The notes below the pieces were generated by a model. That model made no database searches, was not told where the DNA came from, and saw only the letters and a program-made list of their open reading frames with translations. Below are positions 43,223 through 52,757 of a DNA stretch of 64,000 nt, piece after piece. The stretch lies in assembly GCF_003208215.1 (NCBI RefSeq), contig NZ_QKLW01000003.1:288746-352745 (forward strand), in the 5' to 3' direction. The position numbers and the translations under genes were made by a program. Source of the DNA: Marinomonas alcarazii. GTDB taxonomy: Bacteria; Pseudomonadota; Gammaproteobacteria; Pseudomonadales; Marinomonadaceae. The first letter of the stretch is position 1, and each line of letters opens with the position of its first letter.

Positions 43223-45124
43223 ATGTTTGAAGTCGCCATGCTGGTGACCAGTGTGTGCGGCATCTTGGTCGCTGTTTGGTTATTGTGGCGAGCACGAAAT
43301 CAAAGCGATCTTCAGGCCTTGGCAGGCTTCGCCATTATGATGGCGATTTGGTGCTTCGGGCATGTGATGTTGTTCCAAGGCTACGAGCAAGTTGGTATCC
43401 ACATTATTCTTGCTAATCCCTTAATGCCGACTTTTTTCCTGCATTTTGCCATTCGTTTTGTGAACTCTGGCCCAGTCAAAGAAGCGATGCTTGAGCGCTT
43501 ATATCAAGCGGTGCCTTGGTTTTACCTCACTAGTTTTGCTGTGGTTTTACAGAGCTGGTGGATAGGCGCGGGCGATGCTATTAGCACTTTGGATACACGT
43601 TCCTTTTTTATCTTCACCGAGGCGGGGGCGTGGAATCTCGCTTATACCGTGTTGATCGGTATGCTGGCTCATGGTGTTTTGTTATTTGGTTGGTATCGTC
43701 ATTCTGGTAACAAGAAGCGCTCCATACTTGCTATGTTTGGTGTTGGAGCGTGGGGGTTGTTGTTAGCGACCAGTTTTGTGTTTCCCTCTTTTGGCATTAG
43801 CTGGTTTCCTTATCCCATGTTACTGCTGCCAACCTATTTGCTGTTATTGATCTACGCGGTAGTGCGCTACCAGATTTTATCGGTGAATGCCTTCGCCAAT
43901 CGAGCCTTGCTTTGGGTTGCCATGATGTTGGTGATTCTCTGTGTGATTGCCGTGATCAGTGTGGTGTCTGGCCGTATTGGTTTGCAGGCGTTAGCAAATG
44001 TGCCCAGTTGGCAGCTGTGGTTGTACTCCTTGCTGATCTTGGTGGTGGCTGCGCTGATTTATCAGCCTTTGAGTCGCTTGATTTCTCGGCTGATTTATCC
44101 TGGAGCCTCATTGAATGAAGCTGTGTTGGACACCTGGTCAACGCAATTAAAAGAGGCGCAAGATTGGCCACAATTAATTGCCATTGGTGAGCGTTTACTT
44201 TCTTTGCAGATAAGACGCAATGTGGCGATCCAGCTACAAAGCTCCGCTTATCCAGTTCAAGAAAAAAATGACGTCTTAGCGATACGAGTCTCTCGGTTAG
44301 GTACTGATTGGCACTTCACTTTAATAGGCTGGGAAGACGCTAGCCCTGGTATGCGTTTGACGGCGGAAGTGTTTGCATCCTTGTTTTCAACCAGTTGCGG
44401 CTTGCTTGAGCGCTCTTTGGCCTTGGCCGTGGCCGAGCGAAAACGCATGGACGAACAGCATCTTGTCGAGTTGGGGAGTTTGTCTGCGGCAATGGCACAT
44501 GAACTGCGTAATCCTTTGAATATAATTTCTATGGCGGCTTATGACGCACCAGCCGAGACGCGTCAGCATATTCAGACTCAGCTTAAACGCGCCGATCGTT
44601 TGGTGAGTGATATGTTGGTGTATTCAGGTGGCTTGTCATTACAAATAGTTGCCACGCCGTTGCGATCTTTAGTGGCGAGTATTTTGGCGCAAGCTCAGCT
44701 AGAAGGTGTCACGTTTGAGCTGGATATTGATGAAACGATTGAGTTGGATGCTGACCCGCAACGGCTTCAGCAGGTGTTCATTAACCTGATCGATAACGCC
44801 GTGTCTTTTTTGCGCAATATGCCAGATGGCAAGTTATCCATTGAAGCGGAAGAACGAGATCAACAGATCGTTATCCAAGTAAATAACAATGGACCTGAGA
44901 TTGATCCAAGTTTACAAGGCGACAACTTATTTCAGCCCTTTGTGACCAAGCGAGCTGGCGGCAGTGGTCTTGGTTTAGCCATTGTGCGTCGTATTGTCGA
45001 TGCTCATGGCGGGAAGATTCAGCATCGTTCTGATTCGATATGGCCTGTAACCTTCGAGCTTATTTTACCTCGCCACTTTTCTGGTACTGACATTTCAAAT
45101 AGAGAATTCCATGACTCAAAATAA
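43223..45124 (+). CDS. Membrane sensor histidine kinase paired with an NtrC-type regulator
   Basis: The 633-residue kinase starts at ATG 43223. A TTG at 43208 would place the start inside a repeated operator motif. The N-terminal half is a seven-plus-helix membrane sensor (about 1-290). A GAF-like linker follows, then HisKA with the histidine in SAAMAHELRNPLNIIS and HATPase motifs INLIDNAVSFL, NNNGPEI and GSGLGLAIVRRIVDAHGG. The layout resembles NtrB-like kinases with integral membrane input. It overlaps the regulator gene by 14 bp. The signal is unknown; proximity to the cyd operon suggests respiration or membrane state. Confidence 0.85.
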   Translation: MFEVAMLVTSVCGILVAVWLLWRARNQSDLQALAGFAIMMAIWCFGHVMLFQGYEQVGIHIILANPLMPTFFLHFAIRFVNSGPVKEAMLERLYQAVPWFYLTSFAVVLQSWWIGAGDAISTLDTRSFFIFTEAGAWNLAYTVLIGMLAHGVLLFGWYRHSGNKKRSILAMFGVGAWGLLLATSFVFPSFGISWFPYPMLLLPTYLLLLIYAVVRYQILSVNAFANRALLWVAMMLVILCVIAVISVVSGRIGLQALANVPSWQLWLYSLLILVVAALIYQPLSRLISRLIYPGASLNEAVLDTWSTQLKEAQDWPQLIAIGERLLSLQIRRNVAIQLQSSAYPVQEKNDVLAIRVSRLGTDWHFTLIGWEDASPGMRLTAEVFASLFSTSCGLLERSLALAVAERKRMDEQHLVELGSLSAAMAHELRNPLNIISMAAYDAPAETRQHIQTQLKRADRLVSDMLVYSGGLSLQIVATPLRSLVASILAQAQLEGVTFELDIDETIELDADPQRLQQVFINLIDNAVSFLRNMPDGKLSIEAEERDQQIVIQVNNNGPEIDPSLQGDNLFQPFVTKRAGGSGLGLAIVRRIVDAHGGKIQHRSDSIWPVTFELILPRHFSGTDISNREFHDSK

Positions 45125-46475
45125 AATATTACTGGTCGACGACGAGCCCGCATTTCGTGAATTAGCCAGTCGCTGGTTGGCAAAGCAAGATTATCATGTG
45201 AAAACGGCAGGCAGCTTAGATGAAGCCCGTGGTGCGTTGGCATCGTTTGATGCGGATCTGGTGCTCTTGGATCTTTCCATGCCGCCAAGTTTTGATCCAC
45301 AAGTCACCTTGGATGCGATAGGCGAATTTGATGGTCGTCCGGTGATCATTATTACAGGCCATGCGGATCGGGATTTGGCACTTAAAGCCATTGAGCTTGG
45401 CGCATGGGATTTTATTGCCAAGCCGATTGATCCAGATATGTTGGCGGTTGTGGTGCGTCGAGCAATCACTAAAACCACTTTAGAGCGAGAGTTAACTCAG
45501 CTAAAGCAAACGGGTAATTCTGCAAAGGGTGCGTCAGCGTATATCGGTCATTCAATCAGTTCGCAAAAGGTCAGAGCGCTCGTAGAGCGAATCGCCCCGA
45601 CGGATGTGCGCGTCTTGGTGACAGGGCCATCAGGTACAGGAAAGGAGGTTATCTCGCGTACTTTACATGATTTAAGTCATCGTGCAGCCAAACCATTTAT
45701 CTCGGTACATTGCGGTGCTATTCCAGCGGATTTATTAGAAAGTGAGCTGTTCGGTTATGTGAAAGGCGCCTTTACCGGAGCGGAAAAAGACAAAGTCGGT
45801 TTATTGAGTTTGGCCGATGGTGGCACCTTATTCTTAGATGAAATTGGTGAAATGCCGTTGGCGATGCAGGTGAAACTGCTGCGCGTGTTGCAAGAAGGTA
45901 CCTTTTTCCCTGTAGGCGGACGAGAGCAAAAACACATCGATATTCGAGTGGTCTCCGCGACCAACGCCGACTTACTGAGCAAGGTGCAAGAAGGCAGCTT
46001 TCGAGAGGATCTGTATTACCGAATAAAAGGCGTAAACATCGAGACTCAAGCGCTTGCTGAACGGCTAGAAGATGTCCCAGTATTGCTGCAATCATTTTTA
46101 CAGCGTTTGCAAAACCAGCAAAATAAGCAGCTACAGCTCAGTCCTGAAGCTGTGCAATGGTTCCGCGATCAAACTTGGCCTGGAAATGTTCGGGAATTGA
46201 AAAACGCCTTAGAAAGCGTCGCGTCTATTTGCCCACAAGGGCAAATTACCATGGAAGACATTCAGCTGCTGTATCCCAGTGGTGAGGCTATTCGTCAAAC
46301 TCCAATAAGCACACCAACGAACGACGCCTCATTAGACGAACAAGTTCGGGACCTTGAAATTCGATTGATTAACCAAGCCTTAGAAAAAAACCAAGGCAAC
46401 CGCACCCAAGCCGCTAAGCAATTGGGCATTTCACGACAAGGGCTGATTAAAAAAATTGAGCGATATGGGGTGTGA
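45111..46475 (+). CDS. Sigma-54-dependent response regulator (NtrC family)
   Basis: The 454-residue regulator has a receiver domain with its aspartate in ADLVLLDLSMPP (about residue 48). The AAA+ domain shows Walker A GPSGTGKEVISR, the sigma-54 contact loop GAFTGA (in YVKGAFTGAEKDK), Walker B GGTLFLDEIGEMPL and FREDLYYRIKGV. A Fis-type helix-turn-helix closes the protein (NRTQAAKQLGISRQGLIKKIERY). The GAFTGA loop is intact, so it should activate sigma-54 promoters. The target genes are not evident, though two TGTAAA-type repeats lie upstream of the kinase gene. Confidence 0.93.
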   Translation: MTQNKILLVDDEPAFRELASRWLAKQDYHVKTAGSLDEARGALASFDADLVLLDLSMPPSFDPQVTLDAIGEFDGRPVIIITGHADRDLALKAIELGAWDFIAKPIDPDMLAVVVRRAITKTTLERELTQLKQTGNSAKGASAYIGHSISSQKVRALVERIAPTDVRVLVTGPSGTGKEVISRTLHDLSHRAAKPFISVHCGAIPADLLESELFGYVKGAFTGAEKDKVGLLSLADGGTLFLDEIGEMPLAMQVKLLRVLQEGTFFPVGGREQKHIDIRVVSATNADLLSKVQEGSFREDLYYRIKGVNIETQALAERLEDVPVLLQSFLQRLQNQQNKQLQLSPEAVQWFRDQTWPGNVRELKNALESVASICPQGQITMEDIQLLYPSGEAIRQTPISTPTNDASLDEQVRDLEIRLINQALEKNQGNRTQAAKQLGISRQGLIKKIERYGV

Positions 46476-46647
46476 TGATTTTATCGATGGGGCAGAAGGG
46501 TCTGTTTTTTTATTGATAGGAGTCAATGTTATCGATTATTAATAACTTTGTTATTTGCGATAAGAAAATTGTTTTGTTTTTGTCATGATTTGCGGTGTAG
46601 TATTTGACGATAAATTTACAATAAGGGTAAATAATAAGGACGTTATT

Positions 46648-48576
46648 ATGAAGTGGCAAAGTTTATCCATCAGAAGTCGTATGTTCTCTGTTCTTGCTGT
46701 ATTGCTTGTTGTGAGTTCTGTCGTTTCGGTCAGTACTCAAGCCATTTCAACACTAGACATAGAGTTAGAACAGTTAAAAAAAGAAGTGTTACCGACACAC
46801 CTTAGTAACCTCGCCTCGCAAATCAGTACCGAAATTACCCCGTTAATTACCGCTTCCCATCTAATGACAAACGATAATTTTGTTGAAGATTGGGTACGTA
46901 ACGGAGCGAGCCCCGATAAGCTTCCTTTTATTGAGCATAAGCTGAAGTCTGTAAAAGACATCTTGGGCAGTGATTCCACCTTCTATGTTGTAAAGGGTCC
47001 AAACGGGTTGGATTATTATGGTTATGACAAAGCGTTTTTTAAAACACCGTTAGAAGACTATCCTTACAAAGAGTTCTACCCAAATTTTTTGGCCACAGGC
47101 CATGATTATGAACTGAACTTACAGTATGAAAACGAAATGCTGTTTATTAACTATCGAAGCGATACCACGGACCCGAACACGAATAAGCCTTATTCTGTCG
47201 CAGGTTTAGGGATTAAAGCTGATAAGCTGATTGATATGGTTAAGAAGCTAAACGTAGGCCTGCAAGGGCGTGCTATGTTGGTGACAAGTGATGGGGTTAT
47301 CCAAGCTAAGGGCGATTCAGCCTTTATGGAAATAGTCGATAAAAGCCAAATTTCTAGCCTGTTAAACAATAAAAATGACATGGTCATTAATGATGTGACC
47401 ATTGATGGGCAGGTTTATTACCTTGGCTCTCTGTGGGTGCCTCTGTTAGATAGATTTATCATGCTTGCTGTGCCGAAACAGCAAATTATGGCGCCGATTT
47501 ATTCTCAGTTACAGAATGCGTTTCTCTACTCTATCGTTTTTATTTTAATTTCTCTGCTCATTCTTCATTTTGTGATTGGCTCTTTAACACGTCCAATTGT
47601 CGCTATCGGCAAGGAAGTGCGCTATGTGTCCGATAATTTAGATCTGAGTTATCAAATTAAGAGCTCTGATAAGGCTGAAATCGGTGCCTTAGCGGAGACG
47701 GTAAACTCTCTGTTGCTGACGCTAAAAGGATCATTGCTTACGGTGAATGATGCCGTTAAGACGACAGACGGTGCAATCGAAGGATTGCACCATCAGGTCG
47801 ATGAGCTTTCGCAGGCTTCGGAAGCGGAGAAGCAATCGGTAGAACAGATTTTCATTTCCACTCAAGACATCACTGAACAAAGTGCTCAGGTGAAGGATTT
47901 GGCAACAAAAGCAGGTGAGTTGTCTGATCAGAGCAACGCTGAACTTCAGCAAGCGAGCAAAGAAGTGCAAAGCAGTTTGGTTTTCTTGGAAGCTTTAGAA
48001 GTCGATATGCTGCAAAGTAAAACCAGCTTAACGGAATTGAATGACAACATTGAAAAAATAGTTTCTGTGCTGAATGTTATTAGCTCTATTTCCGAGCAAA
48101 CGAACTTATTAGCGTTAAATGCAGCAATTGAAGCCGCCCGTGCAGGCGAGCATGGCCGAGGCTTCGCAGTGGTGTCTGATGAGGTGCGTATGTTGTCCCA
48201 GCGTACCAGTGAATCAACCAATGAAATTCAAAGCATTATTACCCAGCTGCGATCTGCATCCACACAAGTGACTTCACAAATGGACGTAGCGTGTGAGAAA
48301 AGCATTCAGACTTTGGATAGCCAAAAACTGGTTTCTGAAAAAGTGATGGCGCTTGATACGTTTTTACAGCAATTGTTTGATATGAACGAGCAAGTGGCAG
48401 AGCGTGCAGGAATCCAGAATGCTTCCGTTGAGGATATCAACCAGCACCTGTCAATGTTGGCGGCACAAAGTGAGCAGACAGTAGAACTCTTCCATCAAAG
48501 CCGAGCGGCAACCAATGCTATTGGCGATGAAATGAGACACCTGAAAGATAAAGTTGAGCGGTTCAAAGTGACGTAA
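46648..48576 (+). CDS. Methyl-accepting chemotaxis protein with Cache-like sensor
   Basis: The 642-residue protein starts at ATG 46648 with AAGGA upstream; the frame to 46585 adds 21 residues before the TM. TM1 lies at about 10-30 and a periplasmic Cache-like domain at about 35-285 ([59 protein letters not shown]). TM2 is at about 295-315, followed by HAMP. The signalling tip is [39 protein letters not shown]. The Cache domain suggests small organic acids or amino acids as ligand. No C-terminal tethering pentapeptide is seen. GACGATAA at 46609-46616 resembles a sigma-28 -10 but lacks a -35. Confidence 0.92.
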   Translation: MKWQSLSIRSRMFSVLAVLLVVSSVVSVSTQAISTLDIELEQLKKEVLPTHLSNLASQISTEITPLITASHLMTNDNFVEDWVRNGASPDKLPFIEHKLKSVKDILGSDSTFYVVKGPNGLDYYGYDKAFFKTPLEDYPYKEFYPNFLATGHDYELNLQYENEMLFINYRSDTTDPNTNKPYSVAGLGIKADKLIDMVKKLNVGLQGRAMLVTSDGVIQAKGDSAFMEIVDKSQISSLLNNKNDMVINDVTIDGQVYYLGSLWVPLLDRFIMLAVPKQQIMAPIYSQLQNAFLYSIVFILISLLILHFVIGSLTRPIVAIGKEVRYVSDNLDLSYQIKSSDKAEIGALAETVNSLLLTLKGSLLTVNDAVKTTDGAIEGLHHQVDELSQASEAEKQSVEQIFISTQDITEQSAQVKDLATKAGELSDQSNAELQQASKEVQSSLVFLEALEVDMLQSKTSLTELNDNIEKIVSVLNVISSISEQTNLLALNAAIEAARAGEHGRGFAVVSDEVRMLSQRTSESTNEIQSIITQLRSASTQVTSQMDVACEKSIQTLDSQKLVSEKVMALDTFLQQLFDMNEQVAERAGIQNASVEDINQHLSMLAAQSEQTVELFHQSRAATNAIGDEMRHLKDKVERFKVT

Positions 48577-48585
48577 TGCAATCAG

Positions 48586-48618
48586 TTGAACCAAGCCAAG
48601 TTAATTGGCTTGGTTCAA
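48586..48618. terminator. Perfect 14-bp inverted repeat between convergent genes
   Basis: TTGAACCAAGCCAA (48586-48599) and its exact complement (48605-48618) flank GTTAA, between the chemoreceptor stop and the LysR stop. A bidirectional terminator is likely from position and stem strength, although neither side has a good T-run. Confidence 0.65.
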
Positions 48619-48624
48619 GATTGC

Positions 48625-49536
48625 TTATGCTTGGTGCTCGTTTTGCTTTTTAAGTGACTCGGTGAGGTGAGTGAGGAAATACCTCACGATAACAGGCAGC
48701 TTTCTTCTCGACATAATTTGTACTTGTAAACTGCGCTGAGCTAACGCGGCTTCTCGCATTGGTCGTATAACCATGCCATCTCGCTTTGCCCGTCTTGCAA
48801 CCGTTAACTCCCCACAGAGCGCAATGGCATCTTGGCTTTCGCTCGCAAAAGTGTAAATGGAACCTGCTGAGTCGCTAGACAGTGCTGGGATGATTTGCAC
48901 CCCTTCAATATGACAAGCGATATCGAATAAGTAACTGAGCGTTGTCCCTGATCCGGATATGGCAATAGGGTATTCGGTTAATTCCCGAATACTGATGTCT
49001 TGCTGACTGGCAAGAGGATGATCTTTGGATAACAACGCGACGATTGGAGAAGGCACTTGCAACGAAACCTCAACGCCTTGCTCTGGTTGCAAATTAAAAG
49101 TAAAAGCCGCGTCGACGCTGCCTTCTCTTACCAGTTGTGTTGCTCTGCCCGAATCCACAACTTGTAAGGAAAAGCGTGCACTTGGGTATTTCAAGCGAAA
49201 TTCCGCCATGATGTGAGGGATAAAGTCCCAAGCCATACCTTCTGGGCAAGCCAGCGCAATAGATTGTTGTTGGATATTACTTATGCCCCTCATTTCCGAC
49301 ATCACGTTTTTAAATTCCAACGTATTTCGCAATGAGTAAGTGTACAGAATATCGCCAGCAGGCGTTAAAGACATACCTCTGGCTTTACGTTCGAACAAAG
49401 ACAACTGTAGCTTTTCTTCTAGTTGGGTGATTTGTCTACTGATAGCCGAAACTGCGACATGGAGTTCTTCAGAAGCTGCGGATAAGGAGCCTGTTTTCGC
49501 AACAGCATGAAAGTATTTTAACGAGATGTCATTCAT
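48625..49536 (-). CDS. LysR family transcriptional regulator
   Basis: The 303-residue regulator has an N-terminal winged helix (MNDISLKYFHAVAKTGSLSAASEELHVAVSAISRQITQLEEKLQLSLFERKARGMSLTPAGDIL) and a LysR effector domain from about 90 (SIALACPEGMAWDFIPHIMAEFRLKYPSARFSLQVVDSG). It is divergent from the M20 peptidase gene with a 106-bp gap, so that gene, and perhaps the MHS transporter beyond it, is the expected target. The ligand is unknown. Confidence 0.9.
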   Translation of the reverse strand: MNDISLKYFHAVAKTGSLSAASEELHVAVSAISRQITQLEEKLQLSLFERKARGMSLTPAGDILYTYSLRNTLEFKNVMSEMRGISNIQQQSIALACPEGMAWDFIPHIMAEFRLKYPSARFSLQVVDSGRATQLVREGSVDAAFTFNLQPEQGVEVSLQVPSPIVALLSKDHPLASQQDISIRELTEYPIAISGSGTTLSYLFDIACHIEGVQIIPALSSDSAGSIYTFASESQDAIALCGELTVARRAKRDGMVIRPMREAALAQRSLQVQIMSRRKLPVIVRYFLTHLTESLKKQNEHQA

Positions 49537-49642
49537 AAGCTTTCTATTTTATAGAAGGTTTTGTTGTGTAATTGATAATTGTTGTAAAGCTTATTACATC
49601 TTAAGCTAAATGCCATAATAAATCTGTGTATTTGGAGAAATT

Positions 49643-51046
49643 ATGTCTCAAGCAATGAGTCAAAATGGCCGTCAAACCGCCTTACAACAGGCTACTTCGA
49701 CCCTTAAAAATGGTCGGTTTATCGAAACGTTAACGCGTCGTGTGGCGTTTGCTTCAGAAAGCCAAAATCCGGACGCCAGTGCTGAACTCATGAAATATTT
49801 AACGGATGAAATTCAGCCGACTCTTGCGAAATTAGGCTTTGAGTGTGAAATTTTTCCAAATCCTATCGAATCTTGTCCGCCGTTATTAATTGCTAAGCGT
49901 ATTGAAGATGAATCGTTGCCGACGTTGTTAACGTATGGCCATGGCGATGTAACTAATGGGCAGGCCGAATTATGGCAGACGGGTACTCATCCTTGGGAAT
50001 TATCACAAATCGGAGAAAAGATCTTTGGACGTGGTACAGCCGATAACAAAGGGCAGCATACGATTAACCTACTTGCGCTCGAATCAGTATTAGATGCTCG
50101 TAAAGGGAAGCTGGGTTACAACGTTAAAATACTTTTTGAGATGAGTGAAGAGGTTGGCTCTAAAGGATTAGAACGTTTTTGTGGCGAGCAAAAAGAATCG
50201 CTAAAAGCGGATTTGTTTTTGGCGTCTGATGGACCAAGATTAAATGCTCAAACACCGACTATTTTCTTGGGCTCACGCGGTGTTTGTCAGTTTCGATTAC
50301 GTTGTGAAACAGGGAATGGGGCGCGCCACTCTGGCAACTGGGGCGGCGTTATTACCAATCCTGTGACACGTTTGCAGCACGCGCTAGCTAGTTTAACGAC
50401 AGCGGATGGACGAGTCACCGCTGAGTGCCTTCGAGCCCCGTTACCAAGTGGCGTCACTGCCGAGATGATGCAAGCGTTACCCGTTGGTGGTTATGCTGGC
50501 GACCCAACATTGAATGATCAATGGGGGGAGAAAGAACTGACTGTCGGTGAGCGATTGTTTGGTTGCAACACGTTAGAGGTGATTGCTATTGGCGCTGGTG
50601 ATATCAAAAAGCCCATTGGTGCCATTCCCGATGTGGCGGAAGCGGTGTGTCATTTGCGTATCGTGCCTGGTACAGATTGGCAAAACCTAGTCGCTAATTT
50701 GTCTTCTTTCTTAGAGGAGCAAGGCTTGGGAGACGTGAAAGTCGTTTACGAAGGTGGCTATAACGCAACTCGCTTAGATCCAGCTCACCCTTGGGTTGGG
50801 TTTGTTAAGAGCTCGATGGAAGCGTCTCTGGAACAGAAAGTAACGGTTTTACCTAATTTAGGCGGTACGATTCCCAACCATTGTTTTGCAGATGTGTTGG
50901 CCTTGCCGACGGTATGGATGCCGCACTCTTATCCGTCTTGTAAGCAGCACGCGCCCGATGAGCATTTGTTGGAAAGTGTTGTTGAGCAAGGTTTAGCCGC
51001 TGCGGCAGGTTTGTTCTGGGATCTGGGTGAACAGTGGCCAGAGTAA
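49643..51046 (+). CDS. M20 family metallopeptidase (peptidase/deacylase)
   Basis: This 467-residue di-zinc hydrolase has LTYGHGDVTN (metal-binding His and the Asp after it, about 95-102), FGRGTADNKGQHTINLLALE (second metal Asp, about 138) and FEMSEEVGSKGLERF (catalytic Glu pair, about 175). The lid domain is GARHSGNWGGVITNPVTRLQHALASL, and the last metal His lies in MPHSYPSCKQHAPDEH near the C-terminus. M20 members cleave dipeptides, N-acyl amino acids or related amides. With a divergent LysR and a convergent MHS transporter, it probably handles an imported amide. GGAG lies upstream of the ATG. Confidence 0.9.
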   Translation: MSQAMSQNGRQTALQQATSTLKNGRFIETLTRRVAFASESQNPDASAELMKYLTDEIQPTLAKLGFECEIFPNPIESCPPLLIAKRIEDESLPTLLTYGHGDVTNGQAELWQTGTHPWELSQIGEKIFGRGTADNKGQHTINLLALESVLDARKGKLGYNVKILFEMSEEVGSKGLERFCGEQKESLKADLFLASDGPRLNAQTPTIFLGSRGVCQFRLRCETGNGARHSGNWGGVITNPVTRLQHALASLTTADGRVTAECLRAPLPSGVTAEMMQALPVGGYAGDPTLNDQWGEKELTVGERLFGCNTLEVIAIGAGDIKKPIGAIPDVAEAVCHLRIVPGTDWQNLVANLSSFLEEQGLGDVKVVYEGGYNATRLDPAHPWVGFVKSSMEASLEQKVTVLPNLGGTIPNHCFADVLALPTVWMPHSYPSCKQHAPDEHLLESVVEQGLAAAAGLFWDLGEQWPE

Positions 51047-51079
51047 ACATCTTGGTGTGTATTTAGATAATGTGTATTT

Positions 51080-51113
51080 AAAACGGTGGCCCATTTGGGC
51101 CACCGTTTTTATT
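51080..51113 (+). terminator. Rho-independent terminator of the M20 peptidase gene
   Basis: AAAACGGTGGCCCA (51080-51093) and TGGGCCACCGTTTT (51096-51109) form a long stem with a 2-base loop, followed by T residues. Confidence 0.9.
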
Positions 51114-51137
51114 TGTCGCAAAATCCAAATGTAAGGC

Positions 51138-51165
51138 AAAAAAAACGCCACGTTAACGTGGCGTT
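51138..51165 (-). terminator. Rho-independent terminator of the MHS transporter gene
   Basis: An 11+11 bp perfect palindrome (51144-51165, arms AACGCCACGTT/AACGTGGCGTT) is followed on the minus strand by a T-run (A-run 51138-51145 on plus). It stands 24 bp past the transporter stop. Confidence 0.85.
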
Positions 51166-51188
51166 AGAAAGCAATATGCGTCAGATCT

Positions 51189-52487
51189 CTAGTTGATCTT
51201 GAAGTGTTTACGTATGCCATACAGAGCAAGTAGGCTGACGAAACTGGTTAATAATAAGTAATAGCTTGGCGCCAGTTGGTCACCTGTTGCGCTGATAGAC
51301 CAGACAAGTAAGAAAGGCGTGAAGCTGCCAAAAAGAGTCGTACTGATGTTGTAGCTCAACGCCATGCCTGTTGCTCTGACTCGTGTAGGGAACATTTCCG
51401 ACATCAAGGCTGGTAGGCCACCAAAATACATGGATTTCAGTACACTTAGCCAAAAAAGAACGCAGGCAAGCATGATTAATGTTGGGTGATTAGACAGTAT
51501 GAAAAATGCTGGCCAAACCGTTATAAAGAAGAGTATGCCTGCCGCAATCATAAGGCGAGTGCGTCCAATACGATCGGATAAAATGCCAACGAAAGGTGTC
51601 AGGAACATAAGCACGGTGTAGCTGATAAGGGTGCCGCCGTAACCGATGGAATTGCTTAAGCCAAGGTATTTTGTGGCATAAGTCGGCATGAAAATAATGG
51701 AGTAAGTGACTGAGGTCGACAGTATCATGGCACCGATATTAAATAGAATGCCCAATTTGTTATTCGCAAACAATTCTATTAATGGCACTTTCTCTTCTTT
51801 TGATGTGGTGAACTCACCCGCTTCTTCAATATGTCGACGAATGTATAAACCAACCGGGCCGATTAGTAGGCCAAAGAAGAAGGGAATGCGCCAGCCCCAG
51901 CTTTCCAGTTGATCAGTGGTTAACGTAGTCGTTAGTAGTAGACCAAATCCTGCACCTAATAAACCGCTAAGCCCTTGGCTGGCAAACATAAAGCTGGATA
52001 TAAAGCCTTTGCGTTCAGGGTAATGTTCGACCAGCATGGCTGTTGCACTACCAAACTCTCCCCCCGCCGAGAAGCCTTGTAGAAGTCGAGCAAGCAAAAT
52101 GCCTAATGGTGCAAGTAGTCCAATAGTTTCATAGGTTGGCATTACTGCAATTAAAAAGGTTCCGGCCATCATTAGCCAGATTGTTAGTAACATGGCTGCT
52201 TTACGGCCTATCTTGTCCGCGTAGCTACCAATAACGATCGCGCCAATTGGGCGAATAAGGTAAGACATGGCGAAAGTGAAAAGCGCCAGCATGAGTGACA
52301 AGGTTTCGTTGTCAGTAGGAAAGAATAGTTTTGAAATAGTACGAGCAAAAAATGCGTAGACGATTAGATCGAACCATTCCAATGCGTTGCCAACGGAAGA
52401 GGCAACAATGAGTTTTAATAATTTTTTGTCTGTTGGCTTTTGGGTGGTTGAGGCCTGTCCGCTCCCGACGTGGTAAGTGTCCGACAT
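51189..52487 (-). CDS. MFS transporter, metabolite:H+ symporter (MHS) family
   Basis: The 432-residue twelve-helix transporter has MHS landmarks. SSVGNALEWFDLIVYAFFA (about 31-49) is followed by YLIRPIGAIVIGSYADKIGRKAAMLLTIWLMMAGTFLIAVMPTYETIG and LLARLLQGFSAGGEFGSATAMLVEH. SEMFPTRVRATGMALSYNISTTLFG lies in the C-terminal half. Relatives carry citrate, ketoglutarate, shikimate or betaine with protons. The substrate is unknown; the neighbouring M20 hydrolase may process it. The 270-bp stretch upstream (52488-52757) shows no gene. Confidence 0.88.
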   Translation of the reverse strand: MSDTYHVGSGQASTTQKPTDKKLLKLIVASSVGNALEWFDLIVYAFFARTISKLFFPTDNETLSLMLALFTFAMSYLIRPIGAIVIGSYADKIGRKAAMLLTIWLMMAGTFLIAVMPTYETIGLLAPLGILLARLLQGFSAGGEFGSATAMLVEHYPERKGFISSFMFASQGLSGLLGAGFGLLLTTTLTTDQLESWGWRIPFFFGLLIGPVGLYIRRHIEEAGEFTTSKEEKVPLIELFANNKLGILFNIGAMILSTSVTYSIIFMPTYATKYLGLSNSIGYGGTLISYTVLMFLTPFVGILSDRIGRTRLMIAAGILFFITVWPAFFILSNHPTLIMLACVLFWLSVLKSMYFGGLPALMSEMFPTRVRATGMALSYNISTTLFGSFTPFLLVWSISATGDQLAPSYYLLLTSFVSLLALYGIRKHFKIN

Positions 52488-52757
52488 TTATGTCACTCCA
52501 TTATAATATTTTATATATTGCTAGTTAGTCTTCAATCGATACTAGGGAATGAAAAGTGTTTGCACAATTATTCATTTATTAAAACTTCTTTGCTTTTATT
52601 AGAAACCTAGAGTGTCCATTTTGGGGCATTAGAAAAGGCGGTAAGCGTCTTTATCTGCCTATTTCGGATGTTTATTGTTTTGTGTATTTTGCCAAAGATA
52701 GCAGCGGTACGATAAGCGAGCGCACTAGAAAACGTACGCTCGCTTAATAGTGCGGCT

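Noticed and set aside
46600..46620. Possible sigma-28 promoter before the second chemoreceptor
   Set aside because: A GACGATAA -10-like element is present but no TAAA-type -35 stands at the right spacing.
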